A DNA stretch of 55,738 bases from Shimwellia pseudoproteus (GTDB lineage: Bacteria > Pseudomonadota > Gammaproteobacteria > Enterobacterales > Enterobacteriaceae). The stretch is taken from assembly GCF_016415625.1 (NCBI RefSeq), contig NZ_WBXP01000027.1:1-55738 (forward strand), written 5' to 3'. Below are positions 18,489 through 27,453 of the stretch, in pieces. Position 1 is the stretch's first letter, and each line of letters starts with the position of its first letter. The position numbers and the translations under genes are program-made. Below the pieces are notes generated by a model. It was not told the origin of the DNA. It did not search any database and worked only from the letters and a program-made list of their open reading frames with translations.

Positions 18489-19247
18489 ATGAGCCTGACT
18501 CTCACCCTCACCGGCACCGGCAGTGCCCAGCAAGTGCCGGTCTTTGGCTGCCACTGTGGCGCCTGCCAGCGCGCCCGCCAGGACAGCCGCTGGCGGCGAA
18601 AACCGTGCAGTGGCGAAGTGCGTTATAACGAGCATGTCACGCTGCTGGATGCCGGTTTATCGGACCTGGCCGAGCGCTGGCAGCCCGGTGGCTTTCAGCA
18701 GTTTTTGCTGACCCATTACCATATGGATCACGTGCAGGGGCTGTTCCCGCTGCGCTGGGGGGTAAGTGAACCAATCCCGGTTTATGGGCCGCCGGATGAA
18801 CAGGGCTGTGACGACCTGTTCAGGCACCCGGGGATCCTTGACTTCAGCCCGCGGCTGTCGCCGTTTATGGTGTTTGATTTGCAGGGGTTACAGGTCACGC
18901 CGCTGCCGCTTAACCACTCAAAGCTGACCTTCGGTTATCTGCTGGAGAGCGCCCACAGCAGGGTCGCCTGGCTGTGTGATACCGCCGGGTTGCCGGAGAA
19001 GACCCTGACGTTTCTGCATAATAATCGCCCGGATGTGGTGGTTATCGATTGTAGCCACCCGCCGCGCCCGGAAACCCCGCGCAACCATAATGACCTGACC
19101 ACGGTGCTGGCCCTGAACCAGCAGATCAACAGCCCCCGGGTGGTGCTGACCCATATCAGCCACCAACTGGATGTCTGGCTCATGGCGCATGCCCTGCCGG
19201 AGGGAATTGAAGCGGGTTATGACGGGCTGGTGATTAGGCTGCCATAA
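18489..19247 (+). CDS. phnP: PhnP, phosphoribosyl cyclic phosphodiesterase
   Basis: A 252-residue metallo-beta-lactamase-fold enzyme that opens 5-phosphoribosyl 1,2-cyclic phosphate, the product of PhnJ, to ribose 1,5-bisphosphate for PhnN. The metal motif [10 protein letters not shown] lies near residue 75, and a structural zinc site is suggested by the early [10 protein letters not shown] cysteines and by H222 in LTHISHQ. It is the last gene of the phn operon; only 5 bases separate it from the stop of the convergent yjdP, so no separate terminator fits between them. Confidence 0.93.
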   Translation: MSLTLTLTGTGSAQQVPVFGCHCGACQRARQDSRWRRKPCSGEVRYNEHVTLLDAGLSDLAERWQPGGFQQFLLTHYHMDHVQGLFPLRWGVSEPIPVYGPPDEQGCDDLFRHPGILDFSPRLSPFMVFDLQGLQVTPLPLNHSKLTFGYLLESAHSRVAWLCDTAGLPEKTLTFLHNNRPDVVVIDCSHPPRPETPRNHNDLTTVLALNQQINSPRVVLTHISHQLDVWLMAHALPEGIEAGYDGLVIRLP

Positions 19248-19252
19248 CGCCC

Positions 19253-19882
19253 TTAGTAATGCTGGTTCTGGCGCTGCTGCGCTTGTTGCTGGCGCTGCTG
19301 TTCCTGCTGCTGACGGCGCTGTTCTTCCTGTTGACGGCGCTGCTGCTCTTGTTGTTGACGCTGCTGTTCCTGCTGCTGGCGACGTTGTTCGTCTTGTTGG
19401 CGGCGTTGCTCTTGCTCGCGCTGCTGATCGCGCAGGTGCTGTTGTTCCCGCTGCTGACGACGCTGCTCATCACGCTGGCGGCGGCGCTCCTCTTCCTGAC
19501 GGTAATGCTCCTGCGCCTGGCGGCGTTGCTCATCCCGCCACTGGCGCTGGCGTTCGCGATCCTGGCGGCGCTGCTCGTCGCGCTGGCGCTGGTATTCATC
19601 CTGTTGACGGCGATATTCATCCTGCTGGCGACGCTGTTCATCCTGCCACTGGCGATAGTCATCGTGCTGATAATCACGGGCATCGTCGTCGTCATTGTCC
19701 TGATAGCCGTCATTGTCCCGGTAGCCGTCATCCCGATCGGCGGAATACCCCACCTGATCAACGGCCTGAGAAATGCTGTCCACGGCGCGGCCGATAACGT
19801 CATCCAGCACATCGGCACTGGCCCGGCCGGGGATTAACGCAATCAAAGAGTAAATCAGTACCAGGGAAAGATGTCGCTTCAT
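19253..19882 (-). CDS. yjdP: YjdP-like secreted Gln/Arg/Glu-rich coiled-coil protein
   Basis: A 209-residue protein with a signal peptide (MKRHLSLVLIYSLIALIPG, cut near RASA-DVLDD). A short region DVLDDVIGRAVDSISQAVDQ follows, then an Asp/Tyr/Asn-rich linker, then about 130 residues made almost only of Q, R, E and D in loose repeats such as DEQRRQQ and RQQQEQQ. This charge pattern predicts a long single helix or coiled coil. Position beside phnP, the signal peptide and the start pattern match E. coli YjdP, which is about half as long (about 109 residues). The function is unknown. The gene is convergent with phnP. The matching leucine-rich frame on the other strand is an artefact of the repeat composition. 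Confidence 0.75.
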   Translation of the reverse strand: MKRHLSLVLIYSLIALIPGRASADVLDDVIGRAVDSISQAVDQVGYSADRDDGYRDNDGYQDNDDDDARDYQHDDYRQWQDEQRRQQDEYRRQQDEYQRQRDEQRRQDRERQRQWRDEQRRQAQEHYRQEEERRRQRDEQRRQQREQQHLRDQQREQEQRRQQDEQRRQQQEQQRQQQEQQRRQQEEQRRQQQEQQRQQQAQQRQNQHY

Positions 19883-19973
19883 AATGCTGCCCGCTCCGCA
19901 AAGGTGTCTTCAGGCTAAAAGAACCGCCCACCGCCCCATAGTGGAGAAGTCTCAAAACCCGCTGCCATCGTCA

Positions 19974-19987
19974 CGTCACTTTTGACG
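19974..19987 (+). promoter_or_regulatory. Candidate FhlA upstream activating site for fdhF
   Basis: CGTCA and TGACG form a perfect inverted repeat with spacer CTTT. It lies about 98-111 bases before the predicted fdhF transcription start, where FhlA sites sit in E. coli fdhF. The assignment rests on position and symmetry only. Confidence 0.45.
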
Positions 19988-20058
19988 ATCTGCTGATTTT
20001 CGTCATGATGGTGGCGATTTTTTCAGCGTATTCTTGGCTAAAAACCCTGCTTTCAATA

Positions 20059-20074
20059 TGGCATAGATCCTGCA
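20059..20074 (+). promoter_or_regulatory. Sigma-54 promoter of fdhF
   Basis: TGGCATAGATCCTGCA has GG and GC in exact -24/-12 register of the consensus TGGCACG-N4-TTGCW. Transcription would start near 20085, 58 bases before fdhF. fdhF of E. coli is a known sigma-54/FhlA gene. Confidence 0.85.
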
Positions 20075-20142
20075 TTAACTGCGAAGAAATAACGATGGCC
20101 CATGTTCTGGCCGTCTCAAGAGTGTTAACTGGAGCAACGCGG

Positions 20143-22290
20143 ATGAAAAAAGTCGTCACGGTTTGCCCTTACTGCGCATCAGGCTGCAAAATTAACCTGG
20201 TGGTGGATAACGGCAAAATCGTCCGGGCGGAGCCAGCACAGGGGAAAACCAACCAGGGAACCCTGTGTCTGAAAGGCTATTATGGCTGGGATTTTATTAA
20301 TGATACGCAAATCCTGACCCCCCGCCTGAGAACCCCTATGATTCGTCGCCAGCGCGGCGGCAAACTGGAGCCGGTCTCCTGGGATGAGGCACTGAACTAT
20401 GTTGCCGATCGCCTGAGTGCCATCAAAGAAAAATACGGTCCGGATGCTATCCAGACTACGGGCTCTTCCCGCGGTACCGGGAACGAAACCAACTACATTA
20501 TGCAAAAATTTGCGCGCGCCGTTATTGGTACCAATAACGTTGACTGCTGCGCACGTGTCTGACACGGCCCTTCGGTTGCAGGTCTGCACCAATCGGTCGG
20601 TAACGGCGCAATGAGCAACGCTATCACAGAAATTGATGGCGCTGATCTTGTCTTTATTTTCGGGTACAACCCGGCAGATTCTCACCCTATCGTGGCTAAT
20701 CATGTGATTAACGCCAAACGAAACGGGGCGAAAATCATCGTCTGCGATCCGCGTAAAATTGAAACCGCGCGCATTGCCGATATGCATATTGCACTGAAAA
20801 ATGGCTCCAATATCGCGTTACTGAACGCCATTGGTCACGTCATTATTGAAGAAGAACTGTACGACAAAGCCTTCGTGGCCCAGCGTACAGAAGGCTACGA
20901 GGAATATCGTAAAATTGTCGAAGGCTATACGCCGGAGTCCGTTGAAGATATTACCGGGGTTAGCGCGGCGGAAATCCGCCAGGCGGCACGGATGTATGCC
21001 GGGGCCGGCAGTGCCGCAATCCTGTGGGGCATGGGTGTTACCCAGTTCTACCAGGGCGTGGAAACCGTTCGCTCGCTCACCAGCCTGGCACTGCTGACCG
21101 GTAACCTGGGTAAGCCGTCTTGTGGGGTTAACCCGGTACGCGGCCAGAACAACGTTCAGGGTGCCTGCGATATGGGCGCGCTGCCGGATGTGTTCCCGGA
21201 CTACCAGAAAGTGTCTGACCCGGTCATCAGCGAGAAATTCGCCAACGCCTGGGGTGTGGATAGCCTGCCGAAACATACCGGCTACCGCATCAGTGAGCTG
21301 CCGCATAATGTTGAGCACGGCAAGGTTCGCGCGGCTTACATTATGGGTGAAGATCCGCTCCAGACTGACGCGGAACTCTCTTCGGTACGTAAGGCATTTG
21401 AAGATCTGGAACTGGTTATCGTCCAGGATATCTTTATGACCAAAACCGCCTCTCAGGCTGACGTTATTCTGCCGTCAACCTCCTGGGGTGAGCATGAAGG
21501 TGTCTATACTGCCGCTGACCGTGGCTTCCAGCGCTTCTTTAAAGCCGTAGAACCGAAGTGGGACCTGAAAACGGACTGGCAGATCATCGGTGAGATTGCC
21601 ACCCGTATGGGTTACCCGATGCATTACAACAATACACAGGAAATCTGGGACGAATTGCGTCACCTCTCCCCGGACTTCCTCGGCGCCACCTATGAAAAAA
21701 TGGGTGAGCTGGGGTACATCCTGTGGCCATGTCGTGATGAGTCTGACGCCGATCAGGGGACCTCTTATCTGTTTAAAGAGAAGTTCGATACCCCGAACGG
21801 TCTGGGCCAGTTCTATACCTGCGACTGGGTGCCGCCAATCGACAAACTGACGGAGCAATACCCAATGGTACTGTCTACCGTGCGTGAAGTCGGCCACTAC
21901 TCTTGCCGTTCAATGACCGGTAACTGTGCGGCACTGGCAGCCCTGGCGGATGAACCGGGTTATGCGCAAATCAACACCGCCGATGCGGCACGCCTCGGTA
22001 TTGAAGATGAAGCACTGATCTGGGTGAACTCCCGCAAGGGCCGGGTCATTACCCGGGCCAATGTCAGCGATCGTCCGAACAAGGGCGCGGTATATATGAC
22101 CTATCAGTGGTGGATTGGTGCCTGTAACGAGCTGGTGACAGAAAACCTCAGCCCGATTACCAAGACCCCGGAATACAAATATTGTGCCGTTAATATTGAG
22201 CCAATTGCCGATCAACACGCTGCCGAGCAGTACGTGATTGATGAGTACAGCAAGCTGAAAGCCCGGCTGCGGGAAACCGCATTAGGCTAA
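20143..22290 (+). CDS. fdhF: Formate dehydrogenase H (selenoprotein)
   Basis: A 715-residue molybdopterin enzyme that oxidises formate to CO2 and feeds electrons to hydrogenase 3 in the formate hydrogenlyase complex. The N-terminal 4Fe-4S site is CPYCASGCKINL plus LCLKG. Codon 140 is TGA (20560-20562) in the context CCAR-V-U-HGPSVAG, where E. coli inserts selenocysteine as molybdenum ligand; a SECIS hairpin follows. Automatic calling will split this gene at the UGA. ATG 20143 has GGAG 10 bases upstream and matches the E. coli start MKKVVTVCPYCASGC; the earlier frame from 20005 overlaps the promoter and is not coding. The hyc and selenocysteine genes must be elsewhere. Confidence 0.96.
20560..20599 (+). 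promoter_or_regulatory. SECIS element (selenocysteine insertion) of fdhF
   Basis: Directly after the UGA, the apical hairpin GGT-T-GCA-GGTC-TGC-ACC (20574-20590) has the bulged U and GGUC loop that SelB recognises in E. coli fdhF. Only a few bases differ from the E. coli element as I recall it. Confidence 0.9.
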
Positions 22291-22321
22291 GGCGGCGTGT
22301 GCTGCATGGCGAAGCCAGCCA

Positions 22322-22354
22322 AAGCGGGATGAGAGAATCATCCCGCTTTTTTTT
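22322..22354 (+). terminator. Intrinsic terminator of fdhF
   Basis: AAGCGGGATGA pairs with TCATCCCGCTT (11 bp, loop GAGAA) and runs into eight T residues. It lies about 30 bases after the fdhF stop. Confidence 0.92.
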
Positions 22355-22476
22355 GGGCTTATCGCATTGGCCGACGCCTAAATCGGGGACAGATAACCCC
22401 CTTTCTGCCAAACCCCATTTTATTCTGGCCTGACCCACCCTATACTGCGCGGCATGTTTACGGACGAAAAATAATC

Positions 22477-23160
22477 ATGAAATCCCTGCTACTGGCACTA
22501 TGTTTGCTACCGCTAATGGTTAACGCCGACGAGATAGACAGCCCCTGGCTAAAACAGGCCCAGGCGGGTGATCGCCGGGCCCAGTATTATCTGGCGGATA
22601 CCTGGTACAGCGCTGACGATATGCAGCAAGCCAGCTTTTGGGCGCAAAAATCAGCCGCCCAGGGGGACGCCGACGCCCTGGCACTGCTGGCGCAAATTAC
22701 CCTGAACAGCCCGGACGCTAACAGCTACCTGCACGCCCGCCAACAGGCAGAACAGGCGGTCAAGGCCGGTAGCCCCCGTGGCCTGGTGGTACTGGCCCGC
22801 ATTCTGGTCAATACCCGGGCCGGGAAGACCGACTACCCGCGCGCCATTAGCCTGCTCGAACAGGCTGCCAAAAATGACGAAAACGACAGCGCGGTCGATG
22901 CCCAAATGCTCCTCGGGCTGATTTATGCCAACGGAATTGGGGTGGCGGAGGACGACCAGCAAGCCACCCAGTGGTTTAAACACAGCTCAATGCTGTCACG
23001 CACCGGTTATGCGGAATACTGGGCCGGGATGCTGTTTAGCCAGGGGGAACACGGGTTTATCACCCCGAACAAACAAAAAGCGTTGCAGTGGCTGAACCTG
23101 AGCTGTAGCGAAGGGTTTGATACCGGCTGTGAGGCATTTGACCAGCTCAGTGGCCACTAA
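22477..23160 (+). CDS. yjcO: YjcO, Sel1/TPR-repeat periplasmic protein
   Basis: A 227-residue secreted protein. A signal peptide ends at MVNA-DEIDS (about residue 17). The mature part is built of Sel1-like repeats, for example AQAGDRRAQYYLADTWY, SAAQGDADALALLAQ and MLLGLIYANGIGVAEDDQQA. Such repeats form helical scaffolds for protein contacts. It matches E. coli YjcO in sequence type and in position between fdhF and gltP. Its role is unknown. Confidence 0.88.
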   Translation: MKSLLLALCLLPLMVNADEIDSPWLKQAQAGDRRAQYYLADTWYSADDMQQASFWAQKSAAQGDADALALLAQITLNSPDANSYLHARQQAEQAVKAGSPRGLVVLARILVNTRAGKTDYPRAISLLEQAAKNDENDSAVDAQMLLGLIYANGIGVAEDDQQATQWFKHSSMLSRTGYAEYWAGMLFSQGEHGFITPNKQKALQWLNLSCSEGFDTGCEAFDQLSGH

Positions 23161-23165
23161 AACAA

Positions 23166-23188
23166 CGCCCCTTCCTGTGGAGGGGGCG
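23166..23188 (-). terminator. Hairpin between yjcO and gltP, probably bidirectional
   Basis: CGCCCCTTCC pairs with GGAGGGGGCG (10 bp, one G-U, loop TGT). On the minus strand it is followed by TTGTTTT, so it best serves gltP; it also closes yjcO. Confidence 0.7.
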
Positions 23189-23209
23189 CGGCACGGCCAG
23201 ATCTGACCC

Positions 23210-24523
23210 TCAGGGATTGGCGGTTTTATCAAAATTCCCCAGCATTTCCCGCTCGTAAGCGGCCGCTTTTTTACGGTCGAACTTGTGTTCCCATTTCGAA
23301 ATCACCAGCACCGCCAGCGCATTGCCCACCACATTGAGCGCGGTACGCGCCATATCGAGAATACGGTCCACCCCGGCAATAAACGCCAGCCCTTCCAGCG
23401 GGATCCCGACACTGCCCAGGGTTGCCAGCAGCACCACAAACGAGACTCCGGGAACCCCGGCAATCCCTTTCGAGGTTACCATCAGCGTCAATACCAGAAT
23501 AATTTCCTGGCCAATGGACAGATCAATACCATACAGCTGGGCAATAAAGATGGCCGCGATACTCTGGTACAGCGTTGAACCGTCGAGGTTAAACGAGTAG
23601 CCCGTGGGCACCACGAAGCTGGTGATCGACGCCGGGGCGCCATAGGCTTCCATTTTTTCGATAATACGCGGCAACACGCTTTCTGAGCTGGCGGTCGAAT
23701 AGGCGAGGATCAGCTCATCTTTGAGAATCCGGATCAGTATCCAGATCCGCAGCCCGCAGATGCGCGCCACAATACCCAGCACCACCAGCGCGAAGAACGC
23801 GATGGCGAAGTACACCAGGATAACCAGTTTCGCCAGCGGCCACAGCGAGGCAAAACCGAAGTTGGCCACCGTGACCGAGATCAGGGCGAACACCCCCACC
23901 GGCGCGTAGCGCATCACCATATGGGTTACTTTAAACATGGTTTCGGAGATGGAACGAAACACCGTCACCAGGGGCTCCCGGTGGCTGGCCGGCAGCGAGG
24001 AGAGCCCCAGCCCAAACAGCACCGAGAAGAAAATAATCGGCAGCATATCGCCTTTGGCCATCGATGCCACAATATTGGTGGGCACCAGGGAGAGGATAGT
24101 CCCCATTAGCCCATGGGCATGGCTTTGTACGTCCGCGGTGGTGCTCTGGTATTTCGAGATATCCACCGTGGCCAGTTGGGTCATGTCGATGCCGTGACCG
24201 GGCTGGAACACATTCGCCAGGGTGATCCCCAGCACAATGGCAACCGTGGTGATAACTTCAAAATAGAGAATGGTTTTGGCGCCGATACGGCCCAGTTGTT
24301 TGGCATCGCCGACCCCGGCAATCCCCACCACCAGGGTAGAAATCACAATCGGCACCACAATCATTTTGATCAAATGAATAAAGATGTCACCGGCGGGTGA
24401 AAGAAAGTTGTTAATCAGCCATTCACGGCTGTCTGTCTGATAGTGTAAAACGCTACCTAATAGGATACCTAACACCAGCGCCAGCAGGATCTGCCAGGCA
24501 AGGCTGACTTTGTTCTTCTTCAT
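23210..24523 (-). CDS. gltP: GltP, glutamate/aspartate-proton symporter
   Basis: A 437-residue inner-membrane carrier of the dicarboxylate/amino acid:cation symporter family, importing L-glutamate and L-aspartate with protons. Family landmarks: the re-entrant loop region AYSTASSESVLPRIIEKME, TGYSFNLDGSTLYQSIAAIF, and the late TSKGIAGVPG and GVDRILDMARTALNVVGN motifs. Length equals E. coli GltP. It is transcribed away from acs. In E. coli the nrf operon lies between the two; here only a 479-bp non-coding gap remains. Confidence 0.95.
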   Translation of the reverse strand: MKKNKVSLAWQILLALVLGILLGSVLHYQTDSREWLINNFLSPAGDIFIHLIKMIVVPIVISTLVVGIAGVGDAKQLGRIGAKTILYFEVITTVAIVLGITLANVFQPGHGIDMTQLATVDISKYQSTTADVQSHAHGLMGTILSLVPTNIVASMAKGDMLPIIFFSVLFGLGLSSLPASHREPLVTVFRSISETMFKVTHMVMRYAPVGVFALISVTVANFGFASLWPLAKLVILVYFAIAFFALVVLGIVARICGLRIWILIRILKDELILAYSTASSESVLPRIIEKMEAYGAPASITSFVVPTGYSFNLDGSTLYQSIAAIFIAQLYGIDLSIGQEIILVLTLMVTSKGIAGVPGVSFVVLLATLGSVGIPLEGLAFIAGVDRILDMARTALNVVGNALAVLVISKWEHKFDRKKAAAYEREMLGNFDKTANP

Positions 24524-25002
24524 AACAGCGAAATTACCCCATAAAACGCCATTCTCATGCAGTTTCTCTATGAGAACGTCAAAACTGAACGTATATGACT
24601 AACGTCGAAGGATGACGGGAAGTCACAGGCTCGCATATGGGCCTGAGACCCGACGATAAACCTAACGAAGGCTCGCTAAGGCATAACACTTTATATCAGT
24701 ACCATCTGCGCGATTATCGCGCAAGTGTTGATATTTATCGCCGTATAATTAACAAGGTCTATATAACTATTGGTTTCTACAAAAACACCATCGTAACTTA
24801 ATGTTATTAAAACACTTTAAATGGCGATAATTTCATTAATTGAAATTTAAAACTCGTATTATTCAAAGAATCAACTGCGCATTTTTTGGCCTTTCAGTTT
24901 TTTGCGTGATCTGCCGCCCAAATAGTAAACAAAGCGTCCCCGCCCTCTATCCTTAACCTTTGTGTGACATATTATTAACAATCCACAAGGAGAAGAAAAA
25001 TC
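24524..25002. promoter_or_regulatory. gltP-acs intergenic region, AT-rich, no gene
   Basis: This 479-bp gap must hold the divergent promoters of gltP and acs. The middle (24730-24880) is strongly AT-rich, as expected for nucleoid-protein binding at acs (IHF and Fis act there in E. coli). I could not fix CRP sites with confidence; TGTGACATATTATTAACA near 24962 is a weak half-match. AAGGAG lies 11 bases before the acs ATG. No remnant of nrf genes was recognised. Confidence 0.5.
24707..24723. promoter_or_regulatory. Perfect 17-bp odd palindrome, operator candidate
   Basis: TGCGCGAT-T-ATCGCGCA has two perfect 8-base arms around one base. With a 1-base centre it is unsuited to an RNA hairpin and looks like a dimer-binding DNA site. 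It lies about 280 bases before acs and 185 before gltP. The protein is unknown. Confidence 0.4.
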
Positions 25003-26961
25003 ATGAGCCAAATACATAAACATCCTATTCCCGCTTCTATTGCGGAACGTTGCCTGATAAATCCGGAGCAGTACCAGCAAAAATACCAGCAGTCTGTGCA
25101 GGACCCCGACGCATTCTGGGGTGAGCAGGGCAAAATCCTTGACTGGATCACCCCGTATCGCACCGTAAAGAACACCTCTTTCGCCCCGGGGAACGTCTCG
25201 ATTAAATGGTATGAGGACGGCACCCTAAACCTGGCCGCCAATTGCCTGGATCGCCACCTGGCAGAGCGTGGCGACCAGACCGCTATCATCTGGGAAGGGG
25301 ATGACGCCAGCCAGAGCACGACCCTCACCTATCGCCAGCTGCACCAGGCGGTATGCAAATTCGCCAATGTGCTAACCGCTTTGGGGATCAAAAAAGGCGA
25401 TGTGGTGGCTATCTATATGCCCATGGTGCCGGAGGCCGCAGTGGCCATGCTGGCCTGTGCCCGTATTGGCGCTATCCACTCGGTTATTTTTGGCGGGTTC
25501 TCCCCGGAAGCCGTGGCCGGGCGCATTATCGATTCTAACTCACGGCTGGTTATCACCGCTGACGAAGGTGTCCGCGCCGGCCGCAAAATTCCGCTTAAGA
25601 AAAATGTCGATGACGCCCTGAAAAACCCCGGCGTCACCAGTGTGAACAATGTGGTGGTCTTCAAACGCACCGGCAGCGATATTGCGTGGTATGACGGGCG
25701 CGATATCTGGTGGGATACCCTGATGGCAGACGCCAGCAGCGAGCATCGGCCAGTGGAAATGAACGCCGAAGATCCGCTGTTTATTCTTTATACTTCCGGC
25801 TCTACCGGCAAACCCAAAGGGGTACTGCACACCACCGGGGGCTACCTGGTCTACGCTGCCACCACCTTCCTGTATACCTTTGACTACCACCCGGGGGATA
25901 TCTACTGGTGTACCGCCGATGTTGGCTGGGTTACCGGCCACAGCTACCTGCTGTATGGCCCGCTGGCCTGTGGCGCCACCACGCTTATTTTTGAAGGGGT
26001 GCCAAACTGGCCCCAGCCAAACCGTATGGCCCAGGTGGTGGACAAGCATCAGGTCAATATTCTCTACACCGCCCCGACCGCGATCCGCGCCCTGATGGCC
26101 GAAGGCGATAAAGCCATTGAGGGCACTGACCGCACCTCCCTGCGCTTACTGGGCTCCGTGGGTGAACCCATTAACCCGGAAGCCTGGGAATGGTTCTGGC
26201 ACAAAATCGGGAATGGCAAATGCCCGATTGTCGACACCTGGTGGCAAACCGAAACCGGGGGCTTTATGATAACCCCGCTGCCCGGCGCCACGCCGCTGAA
26301 AGCCGGTTCGGCCACCTTGCCGTTCTTCGGTGTCCAGCCTGCGCTGGTGGATAACGAAGGTAACCCACAGCAAGGGGCCTGCGACGGTAACCTGGTGATC
26401 ACCGATTCATGGCCGGGCCAGGCCCGCACCCTGTTTGGCGATCATGAGCGCTTCGAGCAAACCTATTTCTCTACCTTTAAAAACTGCTATTTCAGCGGCG
26501 ACGGCGCCCGCCGTGATGAAGATGGCTATTACTGGATAACCGGGCGAGTAGACGATGTGCTGAATGTCTCCGGCCACCGTCTGGGAACCGCTGAAATTGA
26601 ATCGGCGCTGGTTTCGCACCCGAAAATTGCCGAAGCCGCCGTGGTGGGTATTCCCCACAATATTAAAGGCCAGGCGATTTATGCTTATGTCACGCTGAAT
26701 CACGGCGAAGAGCCGAGCCCGGCGTTATATACCGAGGTACGCAACTGGGTGCGTAAAGAAATTGGCCCGCTGGCGACCCCGGATGTGCTGCACTGGACCG
26801 ATTCATTACCCAAAACCCGCTCCGGGAAAATTATGCGCCGTATTTTGCGCAAAATTGCCGCCGGGGATATCAGCAATTTTGGCGATACCTCGACCCTGGC
26901 AGATCCCGGGGTGGTGGATAAATTGCTGGAAGAAAAACAAGCGATTGTCATGCCTTCATAA
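25003..26961 (+). CDS. acs: Acs, acetyl-CoA synthetase
   Basis: A 652-residue AMP-forming acetyl-CoA synthetase that activates acetate at low concentration. The ATP loop [36 protein letters not shown] in the acyl pocket, and [18 protein letters not shown] at the hinge are all present. The regulatory lysine that is acetylated by Pat in relatives lies in [14 protein letters not shown] (about residue 609). Length equals the E. coli enzyme. It is first in the acs-yjcH-actP operon for acetate scavenging. Confidence 0.97.
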   Translation: MSQIHKHPIPASIAERCLINPEQYQQKYQQSVQDPDAFWGEQGKILDWITPYRTVKNTSFAPGNVSIKWYEDGTLNLAANCLDRHLAERGDQTAIIWEGDDASQSTTLTYRQLHQAVCKFANVLTALGIKKGDVVAIYMPMVPEAAVAMLACARIGAIHSVIFGGFSPEAVAGRIIDSNSRLVITADEGVRAGRKIPLKKNVDDALKNPGVTSVNNVVVFKRTGSDIAWYDGRDIWWDTLMADASSEHRPVEMNAEDPLFILYTSGSTGKPKGVLHTTGGYLVYAATTFLYTFDYHPGDIYWCTADVGWVTGHSYLLYGPLACGATTLIFEGVPNWPQPNRMAQVVDKHQVNILYTAPTAIRALMAEGDKAIEGTDRTSLRLLGSVGEPINPEAWEWFWHKIGNGKCPIVDTWWQTETGGFMITPLPGATPLKAGSATLPFFGVQPALVDNEGNPQQGACDGNLVITDSWPGQARTLFGDHERFEQTYFSTFKNCYFSGDGARRDEDGYYWITGRVDDVLNVSGHRLGTAEIESALVSHPKIAEAAVVGIPHNIKGQAIYAYVTLNHGEEPSPALYTEVRNWVRKEIGPLATPDVLHWTDSLPKTRSGKIMRRILRKIAAGDISNFGDTSTLADPGVVDKLLEEKQAIVMPS

Positions 26962-27138
26962 CAACCTTCCTCCCGGCGTATTGCCTCCGGCCCAGCACGG
27001 GCCGGTAAATCAGTCGTCATACGCCGGAAGATATTTATTCGCCCAACCACCACACTACGCGCGGTCTACCGGGCGCGGTGTGCCTGGGGACGGTGAATTA
27101 CTCATAAAAACGTAAAACTTGCCTCTGGAGATTCTGTG

Positions 27139-27453
27139 ATGAATGACAACATTTATCAACGGATAGAAGATAGTACGTATTTCAGGGAGTTAGTCGCTAA
27201 ACGGCAACGGTTTGCCTGGATATTATCTATCATTATGCTCGTTATTTATATCGGGTTTATTTTATTAATTGCCTTTGGGCCTGACTGGCTTGGCACACCA
27301 ATAAGCCCGGGCAGTAGCGTCACCCGCGGTATTCCGTTAGGCATGGGTATTATTATTATTTCTTTTATTCTGACCGGCGTTTATGTCTGGCGCGCTAATA
27401 GTGAATTTGACCGCCTGAATAAGGCGGTGCTGCATGAGGTTCAGGCATCATGA
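27139..27453 (+). CDS. yjcH: YjcH, DUF485 inner-membrane protein of the acetate operon
   Basis: A 104-residue DUF485 protein with two membrane segments (about residues 26-47 and 64-84). The N-terminal [20 protein letters not shown] and the C-terminal [21 protein letters not shown] match E. coli YjcH. It is thought to accompany ActP, but its activity is unknown. ATG 27139 matches the E. coli start; CTGGAG is 9 bases upstream, and GTG 27136 is directly in front. A 177-bp gap follows acs. Its stop overlaps actP (ATGA). Confidence 0.93.
   Translation: MNDNIYQRIEDSTYFRELVAKRQRFAWILSIIMLVIYIGFILLIAFGPDWLGTPISPGSSVTRGIPLGMGIIIISFILTGVYVWRANSEFDRLNKAVLHEVQAS

Noticed and set aside
19259..19837. A 192-residue leucine-rich frame opposite yjdP
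   Set aside because: The Gln/Arg/Glu codon repeats of yjdP read as CTG/TTG/GCG leucine and alanine codons on the other strand. There is no start signal and the composition fully explains the open frame.
20005..20562. A separate short gene ending at the UGA, and a second one from 20611
   Set aside because: Both are parts of fdhF. The UGA is codon 140, in the exact selenocysteine context, with a SECIS hairpin after it.
24530..25002. CRP sites before acs
   Set aside because: Expected from E. coli, but I saw only half-matches such as TGTGACATATTATTAACA and could not support an annotation.
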